Source: Virgibacillus_F necropolis_A
GTDB lineage: Bacteria > Bacillota > Bacilli > Bacillales > Amphibacillaceae
Assembly (NCBI RefSeq): GCF_044793635.1
Contig: NZ_CP084992.1
Location: 2,232,001-2,296,000 of the forward strand
Direction: 5' to 3'
DNA length: 64,000 nucleotides
Shown here: one piece after another, positions 43,601 through 51,896 of the stretch
Layout: each line of letters starts with the position of its first letter
Position numbering within the stretch: position 1 is the first letter of the stretch
Notes under the pieces: generated by a model
The model's database searches: none
What the model was told of the DNA's origin: nothing
What the model saw: only the letters and a program-made list of their open reading frames with translations
Translations under genes and position numbers: made by a program

Positions 43601-44322
43601 AAGCTGTTATTAGTGAAGTTCAGGGTACGATTCACGAGATTAAAGAAGTTAAAGATAAACAAGAGATTGTTGTTCAAGGTGAAGTAGAACAACGCGCATA
43701 TACTGTTCCATATAATGCTCGTATTAAAGTAGCAGAAGGGGACGAAGTTATTGCTGGGCAGGAACTAACAGAAGGTTCCGTTGATCCTAAAGAACTTCTT
43801 GAAGTTCAAGGTGTTGATGGAGTTCAATCATACCTTCTTCGTGAAGTCCAACGAGTTTACCGTATGCAAGGTGTAGAAATCGGCGATAAGCACGTTGAGG
43901 TAATGGTTCGTCAAATGCTACGTAAAGTACGCGTAGTTGATTCTGGAGATACAAGTGTATTACCTGGATCATTATTGGAAATCCACCAATTCAAAGATGC
44001 TAACCACGGTATTTTAAACGATGGAAAACAGCCTGCTGTTGGTAAACCTGTATTGTTGGGTATTACTAAAGCATCTCTTGAAACAGATTCATTCTTATCT
44101 GCAGCTTCATTCCAAGAAACAACTCGTGTGTTAACGGATGCTGCAATCAAAGGTAAACGCGATGAATTATTAGGATTGAAAGAAAATGTTATTATTGGTA
44201 AACTTGTCCCTGCTGGTACAGGAATGCAACGTTACCGTAAAATCCAGGCTTCCTTAGACGATTTGCAAACAGAATCGGATGAAGTTAATGAAGCCGAAGC
44301 TGAAACAGAAACAGTAAAATAA
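40699..44322 (+). CDS. rpoC: DNA-directed RNA polymerase subunit beta'
   Basis: About 1207 aa. The N-terminal zinc finger has CHCGKY and CDRCGVE; the catalytic loop NADFDGDQMAVH binds the two Mg ions; the second zinc site is in CGTDRG, CNTKHGVCQKCYGR. Trigger-loop region QSIGEPGTQLTMRTFHTGG is present. TTG 40699 (MLDVNNFEYM) lies 8 bases after AGGGAGG; the frame from 40663 is not preferred. Confidence 0.98.
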   Translation: MLDVNNFEYMKIGLASPEKIRSWSYGEVKKPETINYRTLKPEKDGLFCERIFGPQKDWECHCGKYKRVRYKGVVCDRCGVEVTKAKVRRERMGHIELAAPVSHIWYFKGIPSRMGLVLDMSPRALEEVIYFAAYIVTESGNTPLEKKQLLSEKEYRAYYDKYGKSFKAQMGAEAIRKLLHDIDLEKEVVALKEELKTAKGQRRTRAIKRLEVLESFRHSGNDTSWMVLDVLPIIPPEIRPMVQLDGGRFATSDLNDLYRRVINRNNRLKRLLDLGAPSIIVQNEKRMLQEAVDALIDNGRRGRPVTGPGNRPLKSLSHMLKGKQGRFRQNLLGKRVDYSGRSVIVVGPHLKMYQCGLPKEMALELFKPFVMKELVGRGIAHNIKSAKRKIERIHPDVWDVLEEVIREHPVLLNRAPTLHRLGIQAFEPTLVEGRAIRLHPLVCTAYNADFDGDQMAVHVPLSAEAQAEARILMLAAQNILNPKDGKPVVTPSQDMVLGNYYLTLERENAVGEGSVFKDTDEALIAYQNGYVHLHTRVAVQASSLNNKTFTEEQHNQLLLTTVGKLIFNEILPESFPYINEPTNSNLEVRTPAHYFVEKGTNIKEEIQKRDGILPFKKGILGDIIAEVFKRFKISETSKMLDRMKDLGFSYSTKAGMTVGISDIVVLKEKEVILDASQTKVDNVQKQFRRGLITEEERYDRVIAVWSQAKDDIQSKLMKSLNSRNPIFMMSDSGARGNASNFTQLAGMRGLMANPAGRIIELPIKSSFREGLTVLEYFISTHGARKGLADTALKTADSGYLTRRLVDVAQDVIVREADCGTDRGLKVSAIQDGAELIEPLIDRLIGRTIFETIRHPETGDVIVEDDEVISEDQAKLIVDSGIEDVTIRSAFTCNTKHGVCQKCYGRNLATGDEVEVGEAVGIIAAQSIGEPGTQLTMRTFHTGGVAGDDITQGLPRIQEIFEARHPKGQAVISEVQGTIHEIKEVKDKQEIVVQGEVEQRAYTVPYNARIKVAEGDEVIAGQELTEGSVDPKELLEVQGVDGVQSYLLREVQRVYRMQGVEIGDKHVEVMVRQMLRKVRVVDSGDTSVLPGSLLEIHQFKDANHGILNDGKQPAVGKPVLLGITKASLETDSFLSAASFQETTRVLTDAAIKGKRDELLGLKENVIIGKLVPAGTGMQRYRKIQASLDDLQTESDEVNEAEAETETVK

Positions 44323-44379
44323 ATTAAGGTTAAACAAGTGATGTAATGATCAGGAGCACCAAAAATAGTAAAATTTATG

Positions 44380-44408
44380 TTGACATTAAAAAACTAGGAT
44401 GATACTAT
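44380..44408 (+). promoter_or_regulatory. Promoter before the L7Ae-like gene and str operon
   Basis: TTGACA (44380-44385), 17 bases, extended -10 TGA-TACTAT (44400-44408). It would drive the L7Ae-like gene and probably rpsL-rpsG-fusA. Confidence 0.7.
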
Positions 44409-44454
44409 ATTCAGGGTGCTTCTGATTATACTTGTTGCTTTGGAGGATATATTG

Positions 44455-44709
44455 ATGTCTTATGAAAAAGTAACCCAAGGACAGTCACGTCTTATAATCG
44501 GGACGAAGCAAACACTGAAAGCTATGAAAAATGGCGAAGTAAGTGAAGTGTTTCTTGCTGATGACGCTGATAAACAGCTAACAGGAAAGATAGCTGATTT
44601 AGCTAAAGAGCTAGATGTAACGTGTCACCAAGTAGATTCCATGAAGAAGCTAGGAGCCGCTTGCGGCATAGACGTTGGTGCATCTACTGTAGCAATTAAA
44701 ATAAATTAG
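44455..44709 (+). CDS. rplGB: L7Ae-family K-turn-binding protein (YbxF-like)
   Basis: 84-aa L7Ae/L30e/S12e-fold protein. The signature end KKLGAACGIDVGASTVAI is present, with IGTKQTLKAMKNGEVSEVFLA (split) at the N-terminus. Relatives in Bacilli bind kink-turn RNA; the cellular partner is not settled. ATG 44455 is 8 bases after GGAGG. Its position between rpoC and rpsL is conserved in Bacillaceae. Confidence 0.93.
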   Translation: MSYEKVTQGQSRLIIGTKQTLKAMKNGEVSEVFLADDADKQLTGKIADLAKELDVTCHQVDSMKKLGAACGIDVGASTVAIKIN

Positions 44710-44859
44710 TTTTGGCGGTTAGTTTTACCCGCGAAAGCTTTGTTTTTTGCTAAAAGATGAACCACCTGGATATGTGGTCTTACAAGAAGTAATAAATTCG
44801 GTGGTTGCTAGTCTTTATTTTTGCTAGTAATTTGTAAATATGAAGGGAGGATAACTATA

Positions 44860-45273
44860 ATGCCTACTATTAATCAACTTGTACGTAAAGGTCGTGTAAG
44901 CAAACCAAGAAAGTCTGACTCTCCTGCACTAAACAGAGGGTATAACAGCTTTAAAAAGAAATTAACGAATGAAAACTCACCACAAAAACGTGGCGTTTGC
45001 ACTCGTGTTGGTACTTTAACACCTAAGAAACCAAACTCAGCACTTCGTAAATATGCACGTGTTCGTTTGTCAAACAACATGGAAGTAACAGCATATATCC
45101 CTGGGATTGGACACAATCTACAAGAACATAGTGTTGTATTGATCCGTGGTGGTCGTGTAAAAGACTTACCGGGTGTTCGTTACCATGTTGTTCGTGGAGC
45201 GTTAGATACAGCAGGTGTACAAGGACGTGCTCAAGGCCGTTCAAAATATGGAACAAAACGCCCTAAAAAATAA
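44860..45273 (+). CDS. rpsL: 30S ribosomal protein S12
   Basis: 137 aa. Decoding-centre loop TPKKPNSALRK retains the lysine that is changed in many streptomycin-resistant mutants; GGRVKDLPGVRYH is intact. ATG 44860 is 9 bases after AAGGGAGG; the frame from 44821 is an upstream extension without support. Followed by a dispersed repeat rather than directly by rpsG. Confidence 0.97.
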   Translation: MPTINQLVRKGRVSKPRKSDSPALNRGYNSFKKKLTNENSPQKRGVCTRVGTLTPKKPNSALRKYARVRLSNNMEVTAYIPGIGHNLQEHSVVLIRGGRVKDLPGVRYHVVRGALDTAGVQGRAQGRSKYGTKRPKK

Positions 45274-45277
45274 TACT

Positions 45278-45347
45278 AAAAGCGCAGGCGCCCGGTTATT
45301 GGTGTAGAGCCTGAAGGGCACTAGTCAATGGGCGCAGGAGCTAGATA
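45278..45347 (+). repeat. Dispersed Bacillaceae repeat, short copy between rpsL and rpsG
   Basis: Opens with AAAAGCGCAGGCGCCCGG and closes with GGGCGCAGGAGCTAGATA. It matches the reverse complement of 16901-17046 at both ends but lacks about 75 bases of the middle. It must be transcribed as part of the str operon. Confidence 0.75.
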
Positions 45348-45390
45348 AGAAAATATTTAGAATTGAGATTGAGGAAAGGAGGGGAGACAT

Positions 45391-45861
45391 ATGCCACGTA
45401 AAGGACCAATACCTAAACGCGATGTCTTGCCGGATCCACTTTATAATTCAAAACTAGTGACTCGTTTGATCAACCAAATCATGATTGACGGGAAACGAGG
45501 AAAAGCGCAAAAAATTCTTTATAATGCATTTACATTAATCGCAGAGCGTAGTGGACAAAATGCTATGGAAGTTTTTGAACAAGCAATGAAAAATGTAATG
45601 CCAGTACTAGAAGTTCGTGCACGTCGTGTTGGTGGATCGAACTACCAAGTACCGATGGAAGTACGCCCAGAACGTCGTCAAGCACTTGGACTTCGTTACG
45701 TTGTGAATTACTCACGACTACGCGGAGAAAAGACAATGGAAGAGCGTCTTGCAAATGAAATTCTAGATGCTTCTAACAACACTGGAGCTGCAGTTAAAAA
45801 ACGCGAAGAAATGCACAAAATGGCGGAAGCAAACAAAGCATTTGCTCACTACCGCTGGTAA
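45391..45861 (+). CDS. rpsG: 30S ribosomal protein S7
   Basis: 156 aa; nucleates the 30S head domain. MPRKGPIPKRDVLPDPLYNS (split) at the N-terminus and the C-terminal EEMHKMAEANKAFAHYRW are typical. ATG 45391 follows GGAGGGG. Repeats of the same general family lie on both sides of the gene. Confidence 0.97.
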   Translation: MPRKGPIPKRDVLPDPLYNSKLVTRLINQIMIDGKRGKAQKILYNAFTLIAERSGQNAMEVFEQAMKNVMPVLEVRARRVGGSNYQVPMEVRPERRQALGLRYVVNYSRLRGEKTMEERLANEILDASNNTGAAVKKREEMHKMAEANKAFAHYRW

Positions 45862-45864
45862 GAA

Positions 45865-45972
45865 ATGCGCAAGCGCTTTGGTTAGGCTCGAAAAGCTTAA
45901 GACGAGACTCTGTGTGACACTTTTTGTCGCAGAGAGGATTGGCTTAAAGCTTCAAGGTGCTAGGTGCTAAAG
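45865..45972 (+). repeat. Divergent GCGC-type repeat between rpsG and fusA
   Basis: Starts ATGCGCAAGCGC and ends AAGGTGCTAGGTGCTAAAGT, the layout of the common Bacillaceae repeat (GCGCAAGCGC ... GCTAGGCGCTGGAG). The inner part has a hairpin CTCTG...CAGAG. It is more diverged than the copy at 45278. Because it is open in the fusA frame, it creates a false N-terminal extension of fusA. Confidence 0.55.
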
Positions 45973-46025
45973 TAAAACAAGTAAGAAAAATCCAAAAAAG
46001 CTTTTTACAGGAAGGAGAAGAATAC

Positions 46026-48104
46026 ATGGCTAGAGATTTCTCCTTGGAAAAGACACGTAATATTGGTATTATGGCGCACATTGATGCTGGAAAGACCACT
46101 ACTACTGAGCGTATTCTTTTCTATACAGGACGTATTCATAAAATTGGCGAAACCCATGAAGGTGCATCACAGATGGACTGGATGGAACAAGAGCAAGAAC
46201 GTGGAATTACAATCACTTCTGCTGCAACAACAGCTGCATGGAGAGAACACCGCATTAATATCATTGATACGCCAGGCCACGTAGACTTCACAGTTGAAGT
46301 TGAACGTTCCTTGCGTGTACTAGATGGAGCGGTAACAGTTCTTGATGCGCAATCAGGTGTTGAACCACAAACAGAAACAGTATGGCGTCAAGCGACAACA
46401 TACGGTGTACCACGAGTTGTATTCATTAATAAAATGGATAAAATCGGTGCAGATTTCTTATATTCTACAGGAACTTTGAAAGAACGTTTGGGAGCAAATG
46501 CACATCCAGTTCAGCTTCCAATCGGTGCTGAAGATGACTTTGAAGGAATCATTGACCTTGTTACTATGGAAGCTTACTACTATGAAGATGACTTAGGAAC
46601 AAGAGCAGAGTCTCGTGCAATTCCTGATGAGTACAAAGATAAAGCTGATGAATTACGCGCTGCTTTATTGGAATCAGTTTCTGAATTAGATGAAGATTTA
46701 ATGATGAAGTACCTTGAAGGTGAAGAGATTTCAAATGAAGAGCTAAAGAACGCGATTCGTGAAGCTACATTGAATGTTGAGTTCTACCCAGTGTTTTGTG
46801 GGTCAGCATTTAAAAATAAAGGTGTACAATTAATGCTTGATGGTGTTATTGATTACTTGCCTGCACCAACTGATGTTCCTCCAATCGAGGGTATCGTTCC
46901 AGGTACAGAAGAAAAAGTAACACGTAAATCAGACGATAAAGCACCGTTCTCAGCACTAGCGTTTAAAGTAATGACAGATCCTTACGTTGGTAAATTAACA
47001 TTTTTCCGCGTATACTCTGGAACTTTAGATTCTGGTTCATATGTGAAAAACTCTGTAAAAGATAAGCGTGAACGTGTTGGACGTATCCTACAAATGCACG
47101 CAAACTCTCGTGAAGAAGTTTCAACTGTTTACTCTGGTGAAATTGCTGCCGCAGTAGGTTTGAAAGATACTTCAACAGGGGACACACTTTGTGATGAAAA
47201 AAACATTGTTGTTCTAGAATCGATGGATTTCCCTGAACCGGTTATCGGTGTAGCAATTGAACCTAAAACAAAAGCAGACCAAGATAAAATGGCAATTGCT
47301 TTAGGTAAACTTGCTGAAGAGGATCCGACATTTAGAACAGAAACTAACGTAGAAACTGGTCAAACTATTATCTCTGGTATGGGTGAACTTCACCTTGATA
47401 TTATCGTTGACCGTTTAAAACGTGAATTTAAAGTAGAAGCCAACGTAGGTGCTCCACAAGTTGCTTACCGTGAAACATTCCGTGGCTCTGCTGAAGTAGA
47501 AGGTAAATTCGTACGTCAGTCTGGTGGACGCGGGCAATACGGACACGTTTGGGTTAAATTTGAACCAAACGAAGAAGGTGCAGGCTTTGAATTTACTAAC
47601 AAAATCGTTGGGGGTTCTGTACCAAGAGAATACATCGGATCTGTTGAACATGGTATTAAAGAAGCAACAGAAAGTGGTGTATTAGCAGGATATCCATTGA
47701 TCGATATTAAAGCGACACTTTATGATGGTAGTTATCATGATGTTGACTCGAATGAGATGGCATTTAAAATCGCTGGGTCTATGGCATTAAAGGCTGCAAA
47801 AACTAAATGTAAAGCAGTTCTTCTTGAGCCAATTGAGAGAGTAGAAATCGTAATTCCTGAAGAATACATGGGAGATATCATGGGAGATGTAACATCTCGT
47901 CGTGGTCGTGTAGAAGGTATGGATGCGCGTGGACCTGCTCAAGTAATTAAAGCATTTGTTCCACTTTCAGAAATGTTTGGTTATGCAACTGCATTACGTT
48001 CAAACACGCAAGGCCGTGGACAATTCACTATGCATTTTGATCACTACGAAGAAGTACCGAAAAGTATTTCTGAAGAAATTATCAAAAAAAATGCCGGTGA
48101 ATAA
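46026..48104 (+). CDS. fusA: Elongation factor G
   Basis: 692-aa translocase. G motifs: AHIDAGKTTTT (G1), RGITITSA (G2), DTPGHVD (G3), NKMD (G4), CGSAFKNKG (near G5). Domains II-V follow to the C-terminus. ATG 46026 (MARDFSLEKTRNIG) is 7 bases after GGAAGGAG; the open frame begins at 45957 inside the repeat and is not used. Confidence 0.98.
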   Translation: MARDFSLEKTRNIGIMAHIDAGKTTTTERILFYTGRIHKIGETHEGASQMDWMEQEQERGITITSAATTAAWREHRINIIDTPGHVDFTVEVERSLRVLDGAVTVLDAQSGVEPQTETVWRQATTYGVPRVVFINKMDKIGADFLYSTGTLKERLGANAHPVQLPIGAEDDFEGIIDLVTMEAYYYEDDLGTRAESRAIPDEYKDKADELRAALLESVSELDEDLMMKYLEGEEISNEELKNAIREATLNVEFYPVFCGSAFKNKGVQLMLDGVIDYLPAPTDVPPIEGIVPGTEEKVTRKSDDKAPFSALAFKVMTDPYVGKLTFFRVYSGTLDSGSYVKNSVKDKRERVGRILQMHANSREEVSTVYSGEIAAAVGLKDTSTGDTLCDEKNIVVLESMDFPEPVIGVAIEPKTKADQDKMAIALGKLAEEDPTFRTETNVETGQTIISGMGELHLDIIVDRLKREFKVEANVGAPQVAYRETFRGSAEVEGKFVRQSGGRGQYGHVWVKFEPNEEGAGFEFTNKIVGGSVPREYIGSVEHGIKEATESGVLAGYPLIDIKATLYDGSYHDVDSNEMAFKIAGSMALKAAKTKCKAVLLEPIERVEIVIPEEYMGDIMGDVTSRRGRVEGMDARGPAQVIKAFVPLSEMFGYATALRSNTQGRGQFTMHFDHYEEVPKSISEEIIKKNAGE

Positions 48105-48133
48105 TTGATTTTTTGTTAATCTTCAAGTATAAC
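48105..48133 (+). promoter_or_regulatory. Candidate tuf promoter
   Basis: TTGATT (48105-48110), 17 bases, TATAAC (48128-48133), right after the fusA stop. It would allow extra tuf transcription. Confidence 0.5.
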
Positions 48134-48210
48134 TTTTATTGAAGGCTAAGATTTTAGTACTTAATAAAACTATAAAAAACACTTTTATTTATCTAAAGGA
48201 GGAACTATAA

Positions 48211-49401
48211 ATGGCTAAAGAAAAATTCGATCGCTCGAAAAGTCACGTAAATATTGGAACTATTGGACACGTTGACCATGGTAAAACAACGTTAACAGCT
48301 GCAATCTCAATCGTAATGCACAAGAAATCTGGTAAAGGTACAGTAATGGCTTATGACCAAATTGATGGTGCTCCAGAAGAAAAAGAACGTGGAATTACAA
48401 TTTCAACTTCACACGTTGAGTACGAAACTGATACTCGTCACTATGCACACGTTGACTGTCCTGGTCACGCTGACTATGTTAAAAACATGATCACTGGTGC
48501 TGCACAAATGGACGGAGCTATCCTAGTAGTATCATCTGCTGATGGCCCAATGCCACAAACTCGTGAGCACATCTTGCTTTCACGTAACGTTGGTGTTCCG
48601 TCAATCGTAGTATTCCTTAACAAAACTGATATGGTAGATGACGAAGAACTTCTAGAACTAGTAGAAATGGAAGTGCGTGACCTATTAACTGAGTATGACT
48701 TCCCTGGTGATGATGTACCAGTAATCAAAGGTTCTGCTCTAAAAGCTATCGAAGGCGATGCTGATTACGAAGCAAAAATCATTGAGTTAATGGACGCGGT
48801 TGATGAGTATATTCCAACTCCAGAACGCGATACTGACAAACCATTCATGATGCCAGTTGAGGATGTATTCTCAATCACTGGTCGTGGTACTGTTGCAACA
48901 GGACGTGTTGAGCGTGGGGAAATTAAAGTCGGTGACGATGTAGAAATCATCGGTCTTAATGAAGCGCCAGCTAAAACAACTGTTACTGGTGTTGAAATGT
49001 TCCGTAAGCTTCTTGACTATGCAGAAGCTGGAGACAACATTGGTGCACTACTACGTGGTGTATCACGTGATGATATCGGACGTGGACAAGTGCTTGCAAA
49101 GCCAGGTTCAATTACTCCACACACTAACTTCAAAGCTGAAGTTTATGTATTGTCAAAAGAAGAAGGTGGACGTCATACTCCATTCTTCGGAAACTATCGT
49201 CCACAATTCTATTTCCGTACTACTGACGTAACTGGTGTTATCCAGTTGCCAGAAGGCGTTGAAATGGTTATGCCTGGCGATAACATTGAAATGAGCGTTG
49301 AGTTGATTTCACCAATCGCTATTGAAGATGGTACGCGTTTCTCTATCCGTGAGGGTGGACGTACAGTTGGATCTGGCGTTGTATCAACAATCGAAAAGTA
49401 A
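48211..49401 (+). CDS. tuf: Elongation factor Tu
   Basis: 396 aa. GHVDHGKTT (G1), RGITI (G2), DCPGHADY (G3), NKTD (G4), and the domain 2-3 sequences through RFSIREGGRTVGSGVV at the C-terminus. Delivers aminoacyl-tRNA to the ribosome. Ribosome site AAAGGAGG precedes ATG 48211. Closed by a strong terminator, which ends the str operon. Confidence 0.98.
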   Translation: MAKEKFDRSKSHVNIGTIGHVDHGKTTLTAAISIVMHKKSGKGTVMAYDQIDGAPEEKERGITISTSHVEYETDTRHYAHVDCPGHADYVKNMITGAAQMDGAILVVSSADGPMPQTREHILLSRNVGVPSIVVFLNKTDMVDDEELLELVEMEVRDLLTEYDFPGDDVPVIKGSALKAIEGDADYEAKIIELMDAVDEYIPTPERDTDKPFMMPVEDVFSITGRGTVATGRVERGEIKVGDDVEIIGLNEAPAKTTVTGVEMFRKLLDYAEAGDNIGALLRGVSRDDIGRGQVLAKPGSITPHTNFKAEVYVLSKEEGGRHTPFFGNYRPQFYFRTTDVTGVIQLPEGVEMVMPGDNIEMSVELISPIAIEDGTRFSIREGGRTVGSGVVSTIEK

Positions 49402-49416
49402 TTAATATAAAATGAG

Positions 49417-49449
49417 ACAGGTAGCGTGACGACGCTGCCTGTTTTTTTG
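49417..49449 (+). terminator. Terminator of the str operon
   Basis: ACAGGTAGCGT (49417-49427) pairs with ACGCTGCCTGT (49432-49442, one G-U pair), then T-rich. Confidence 0.9.
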
Positions 49450-49511
49450 TATTTTAAAAAAGTCAGTAACGGCTTGGGTTCTCTGGCATTACAAGGTTTT
49501 GGGCCGTAGCA

Positions 49512-49611
49512 GGGTGCCAGGCACTTGGTGGAATTCACGCTCTTGGTTGATGAGCTGTTTTAAAAAGCGTACACGTATGGTGACAGAGACACCACCAAGT
49601 GCCTGGCACCC
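49512..49611. repeat. REP-like inverted pair between tuf and rpsJ
   Basis: A perfect 20-bp inverted repeat: 49512-49531 (GGGTGCCAGGCACTTGGTGG) and its reverse complement at 49592-49611, 60 bases apart. Each arm also contains the near-palindrome GTGCCAGGCAC. GTGCC(A/T)GGCAC repeats are known in Bacilli and resemble REP elements mobilised by RAYT transposases (family knowledge, not shown here). No transposase is present nearby. The rest of 49402-49720 holds nothing else recognisable. Confidence 0.75.
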
Positions 49612-49724
49612 GAACTCCGGTATTTGATTCCTCTTATTCCGAGAACTTAAGTGCTTCTCACTTCCTCCATACTTTGTTTTTCGACAAAGTAACCAAAACT
49701 TCTACAAAAATTATTCTCCACCCC

Positions 49725-49753
49725 TTGCATTCTATGAAAAAAGTTTGTATAAT
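49725..49753 (+). promoter_or_regulatory. S10 operon promoter P1
   Basis: TTGCAT (49725-49730), 17 bases, TATAAT (49748-49753). Confidence 0.75.
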
Positions 49754-49792
49754 ACATAGATGTGCAAATACGTATTAAATAAAAATAATGTA

Positions 49793-49821
49793 TTGCATTG
49801 GCCGAGTTTTTTCTATATAAT
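49793..49821 (+). promoter_or_regulatory. S10 operon promoter P2
   Basis: TTGCAT (49793-49798), 17 bases, TATAAT (49816-49821): the same elements and spacing as P1, 68 bases downstream. A small hairpin CACCCG/CGGGTG (49867-49872 with 49888-49893) lies in the leader before rpsJ. Confidence 0.75.
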
Positions 49822-49953
49822 GAGAATGTTGGTCATAAAAGGCGATGAAGTGAAAGGTTATTGATACACCCGGCCCCTTTGCCATGGCGGGTGATTGAAA
49901 AATTTTCACGGAGAATGTCTATTATAAAATGGGCGAAAAAAGGAGGGAAAATA

Positions 49954-50262
49954 ATGGCAAAAGAAAAGATTCGAATCCGTTTAAAGGCGTATGATCACCG
50001 TATTTTAGATCAATCTGCTGAGAAAATCGTAGAGACAGCGAAACGTTCTGGTGCAAATGTTTCAGGACCAATTCCGTTGCCTACTGAAAAATCTGTTTAT
50101 ACTGTATTGCGTGCGGTGCACAAATACAAAGATTCACGCGAGCAATTTGAGATGCGTACACATAAACGGTTAATCGATATTGTTAATCCAACACCACAGA
50201 CTGTTGATTCGTTAATGCGTCTTGACTTACCGTCTGGTGTGGATATTGAGATCAAATTATAA
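49954..50262 (+). CDS. rpsJ: 30S ribosomal protein S10
   Basis: 102 aa; MAKEKIRIRLKAYDHRILDQ at the start, with the NusB-binding face and long loop typical of S10; ends VDIEIKL. S10 also works with NusB in rRNA antitermination at boxA. ATG 49954 is 6 bases after AAGGAGGGAAA; the open frame from 49861 covers the leader hairpin. First gene of the S10 operon. Confidence 0.97.
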   Translation: MAKEKIRIRLKAYDHRILDQSAEKIVETAKRSGANVSGPIPLPTEKSVYTVLRAVHKYKDSREQFEMRTHKRLIDIVNPTPQTVDSLMRLDLPSGVDIEIKL

Positions 50263-50294
50263 TAAATTATGTTTTACTATAGGAGGTGTAACGG

Positions 50295-50927
50295 ATGACG
50301 AAAGCAATCTTAGGTCGTAAAATCGGCATGACTCAGTTATTTTCTGAAGACGGTGAATTAGTTCCGGTAACAGTAATCCAAGCTGAGGCAAACGTGGTTT
50401 TACAAAAAAGAACTTTAGAAAATGATGGTTATGAAGCAATTCAACTTGGTTTTGCTGATGCAAAAGGAAAGCACGTTAACAAGGCGAAAAAAGGTCATGC
50501 TGAAAAAGCAAGCACTAACACTAAGCGCTACGTTCGTGAATTCCGTGACGCGGAACTTGATGAGTATGAAGTAGGTCAAGAAATCAGCGTTGATGTTTTC
50601 CAAACAGGCGATAAAATTGATGTATCTGGTAAATCAAAAGGAAAAGGTTTCCAAGGGGCTATTAAACGCCACAATCAACAACGTGGTCCAATGTCACATG
50701 GTTCACATTTCCACAGAAGTCCAGGTTCAATGGGGATGGCGGCTGACCCAGCACGTGTCTTCAAAGGAACTAAATTGCCAGGTCACATGGGTAGCGAAAA
50801 TGTAACTATTCAAAACTTAGAAGTGGTTAACGTAGATACAGAGCGCAACCTACTATTAATTAAAGGTAATGTTCCTGGTGCAAAAAAATCGTTAGTTAAA
50901 GTAACGAGTGCAATAAAGGCTAACTAA
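50295..50927 (+). CDS. rplC: 50S ribosomal protein L3
   Basis: 210 aa. LGRKIGMTQLFSEDG at the N-terminus and the central loop SHGSHFHRSPGSMGMAADPARVFKG (split) that reaches the peptidyl-transferase centre. AGGAGGTG precedes ATG 50295. Confidence 0.97.
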   Translation: MTKAILGRKIGMTQLFSEDGELVPVTVIQAEANVVLQKRTLENDGYEAIQLGFADAKGKHVNKAKKGHAEKASTNTKRYVREFRDAELDEYEVGQEISVDVFQTGDKIDVSGKSKGKGFQGAIKRHNQQRGPMSHGSHFHRSPGSMGMAADPARVFKGTKLPGHMGSENVTIQNLEVVNVDTERNLLLIKGNVPGAKKSLVKVTSAIKAN

Positions 50928-50953
50928 TCACATAAACGAAGGGAGGATATGTC

Positions 50954-51577
50954 ATGCCTAAAGTAGCACTATTTAAACAAGATGGTTCACAAGCAGGAGA
51001 AGTAGAATTGAATGATTCTGTATTTGGTATCGAGCCAAATGAACATGTATTACATGATGCGGTAGTAATGCAACAAGCATCTAAGCGTCAAGGTACACAT
51101 GCAGTTAAAAATCGTTCTGATGTACGCGGCGGTGGTCGTAAACCATGGCGTCAAAAAGGAACTGGCCGTGCTCGTCAAGGTTCTATTCGTTCGCCACAAT
51201 GGGTTGGTGGAGGAGTAGTATTCGGACCTACACCACGCAGCTACAGCTACAAGCTTCCAAAGAAAGTACGTCGTTTAGCACTTCAATCTGCTTATTCTTC
51301 AAAAGTGAAAGAAGAGAATCTAGTAGTTTTAGAAAACATCGCATTCGATGCTCCTAAAACAAAAGAAGTAGTAAATATGCTTGGCGCACTTAAAGTTGAT
51401 GAAAAAGTGTTAATCGTAACAGCAGAGAAAGACGAGAATGTAATTCGTTCTGCAAATAACCTTCAATCAGTTAAAGTACTTACTGTTGAACAGGTTAATG
51501 TCTTAGACTTGCTTATGCATGACAAGCTGATCTTGACGAAGGATGCAGCTGAAAAAGCAGGGGAGGTGCTTGCATAA
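50954..51577 (+). CDS. rplD: 50S ribosomal protein L4
   Basis: 207 aa. The exit-tunnel loop VRGGGRKPWRQKGTGRARQG (split) is intact, without the common macrolide-resistance changes. Its stop TAA overlaps the rplW ATG by one base. Confidence 0.97.
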   Translation: MPKVALFKQDGSQAGEVELNDSVFGIEPNEHVLHDAVVMQQASKRQGTHAVKNRSDVRGGGRKPWRQKGTGRARQGSIRSPQWVGGGVVFGPTPRSYSYKLPKKVRRLALQSAYSSKVKEENLVVLENIAFDAPKTKEVVNMLGALKVDEKVLIVTAEKDENVIRSANNLQSVKVLTVEQVNVLDLLMHDKLILTKDAAEKAGEVLA

Positions 51578-51864
51578 TGAAAGATCCACGTGATATTATT
51601 AAGCGCCCTGTCATTACAGAAAACACTGCTGATTTAATGGCAGATAAAAAATACACGTTCGAAGTTTACCCAAAAGCAAATAAAACAGAGATTAAAGACG
51701 CTGTTGAATTAGTTTTTGGAGTAAAAGTTGTAAAAATAAACACAATGAATTTAAAAGGTAAGTTCAAGCGCATGGGTCGTTACGGTGGATACCGTTCAGA
51801 CCGCAAAAAAGCTATTGTACAGCTTTCTGAGGACAGCAAAGAGCTAGACTTTTTCGAGGGCTAA
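51577..51864 (+). CDS. rplW: 50S ribosomal protein L23
   Basis: 95 aa; DIIKRPVITENTADLMADKK at the N-terminus and KINTMNLKGKFKRMGRYGG in the rRNA-contact region. Near the tunnel exit, docking site of trigger factor and SRP. Translation coupled to rplD by the TAATG overlap. Confidence 0.97.
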   Translation: MKDPRDIIKRPVITENTADLMADKKYTFEVYPKANKTEIKDAVELVFGVKVVKINTMNLKGKFKRMGRYGGYRSDRKKAIVQLSEDSKELDFFEG

Positions 51865-51896
51865 GAAACTCGTAACATGTGAAGGAGGGAAAAAAG

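Noticed and set aside
44980..45060. Possible streptomycin-resistance change in rpsL
   Set aside because: TPKKPNSALRK keeps the wild-type lysine.
45957..46025. N-terminal extension of fusA
   Set aside because: The extra codons come from the repeat after rpsG; ATG 46026 has a good ribosome site and gives the standard EF-G N-terminus.
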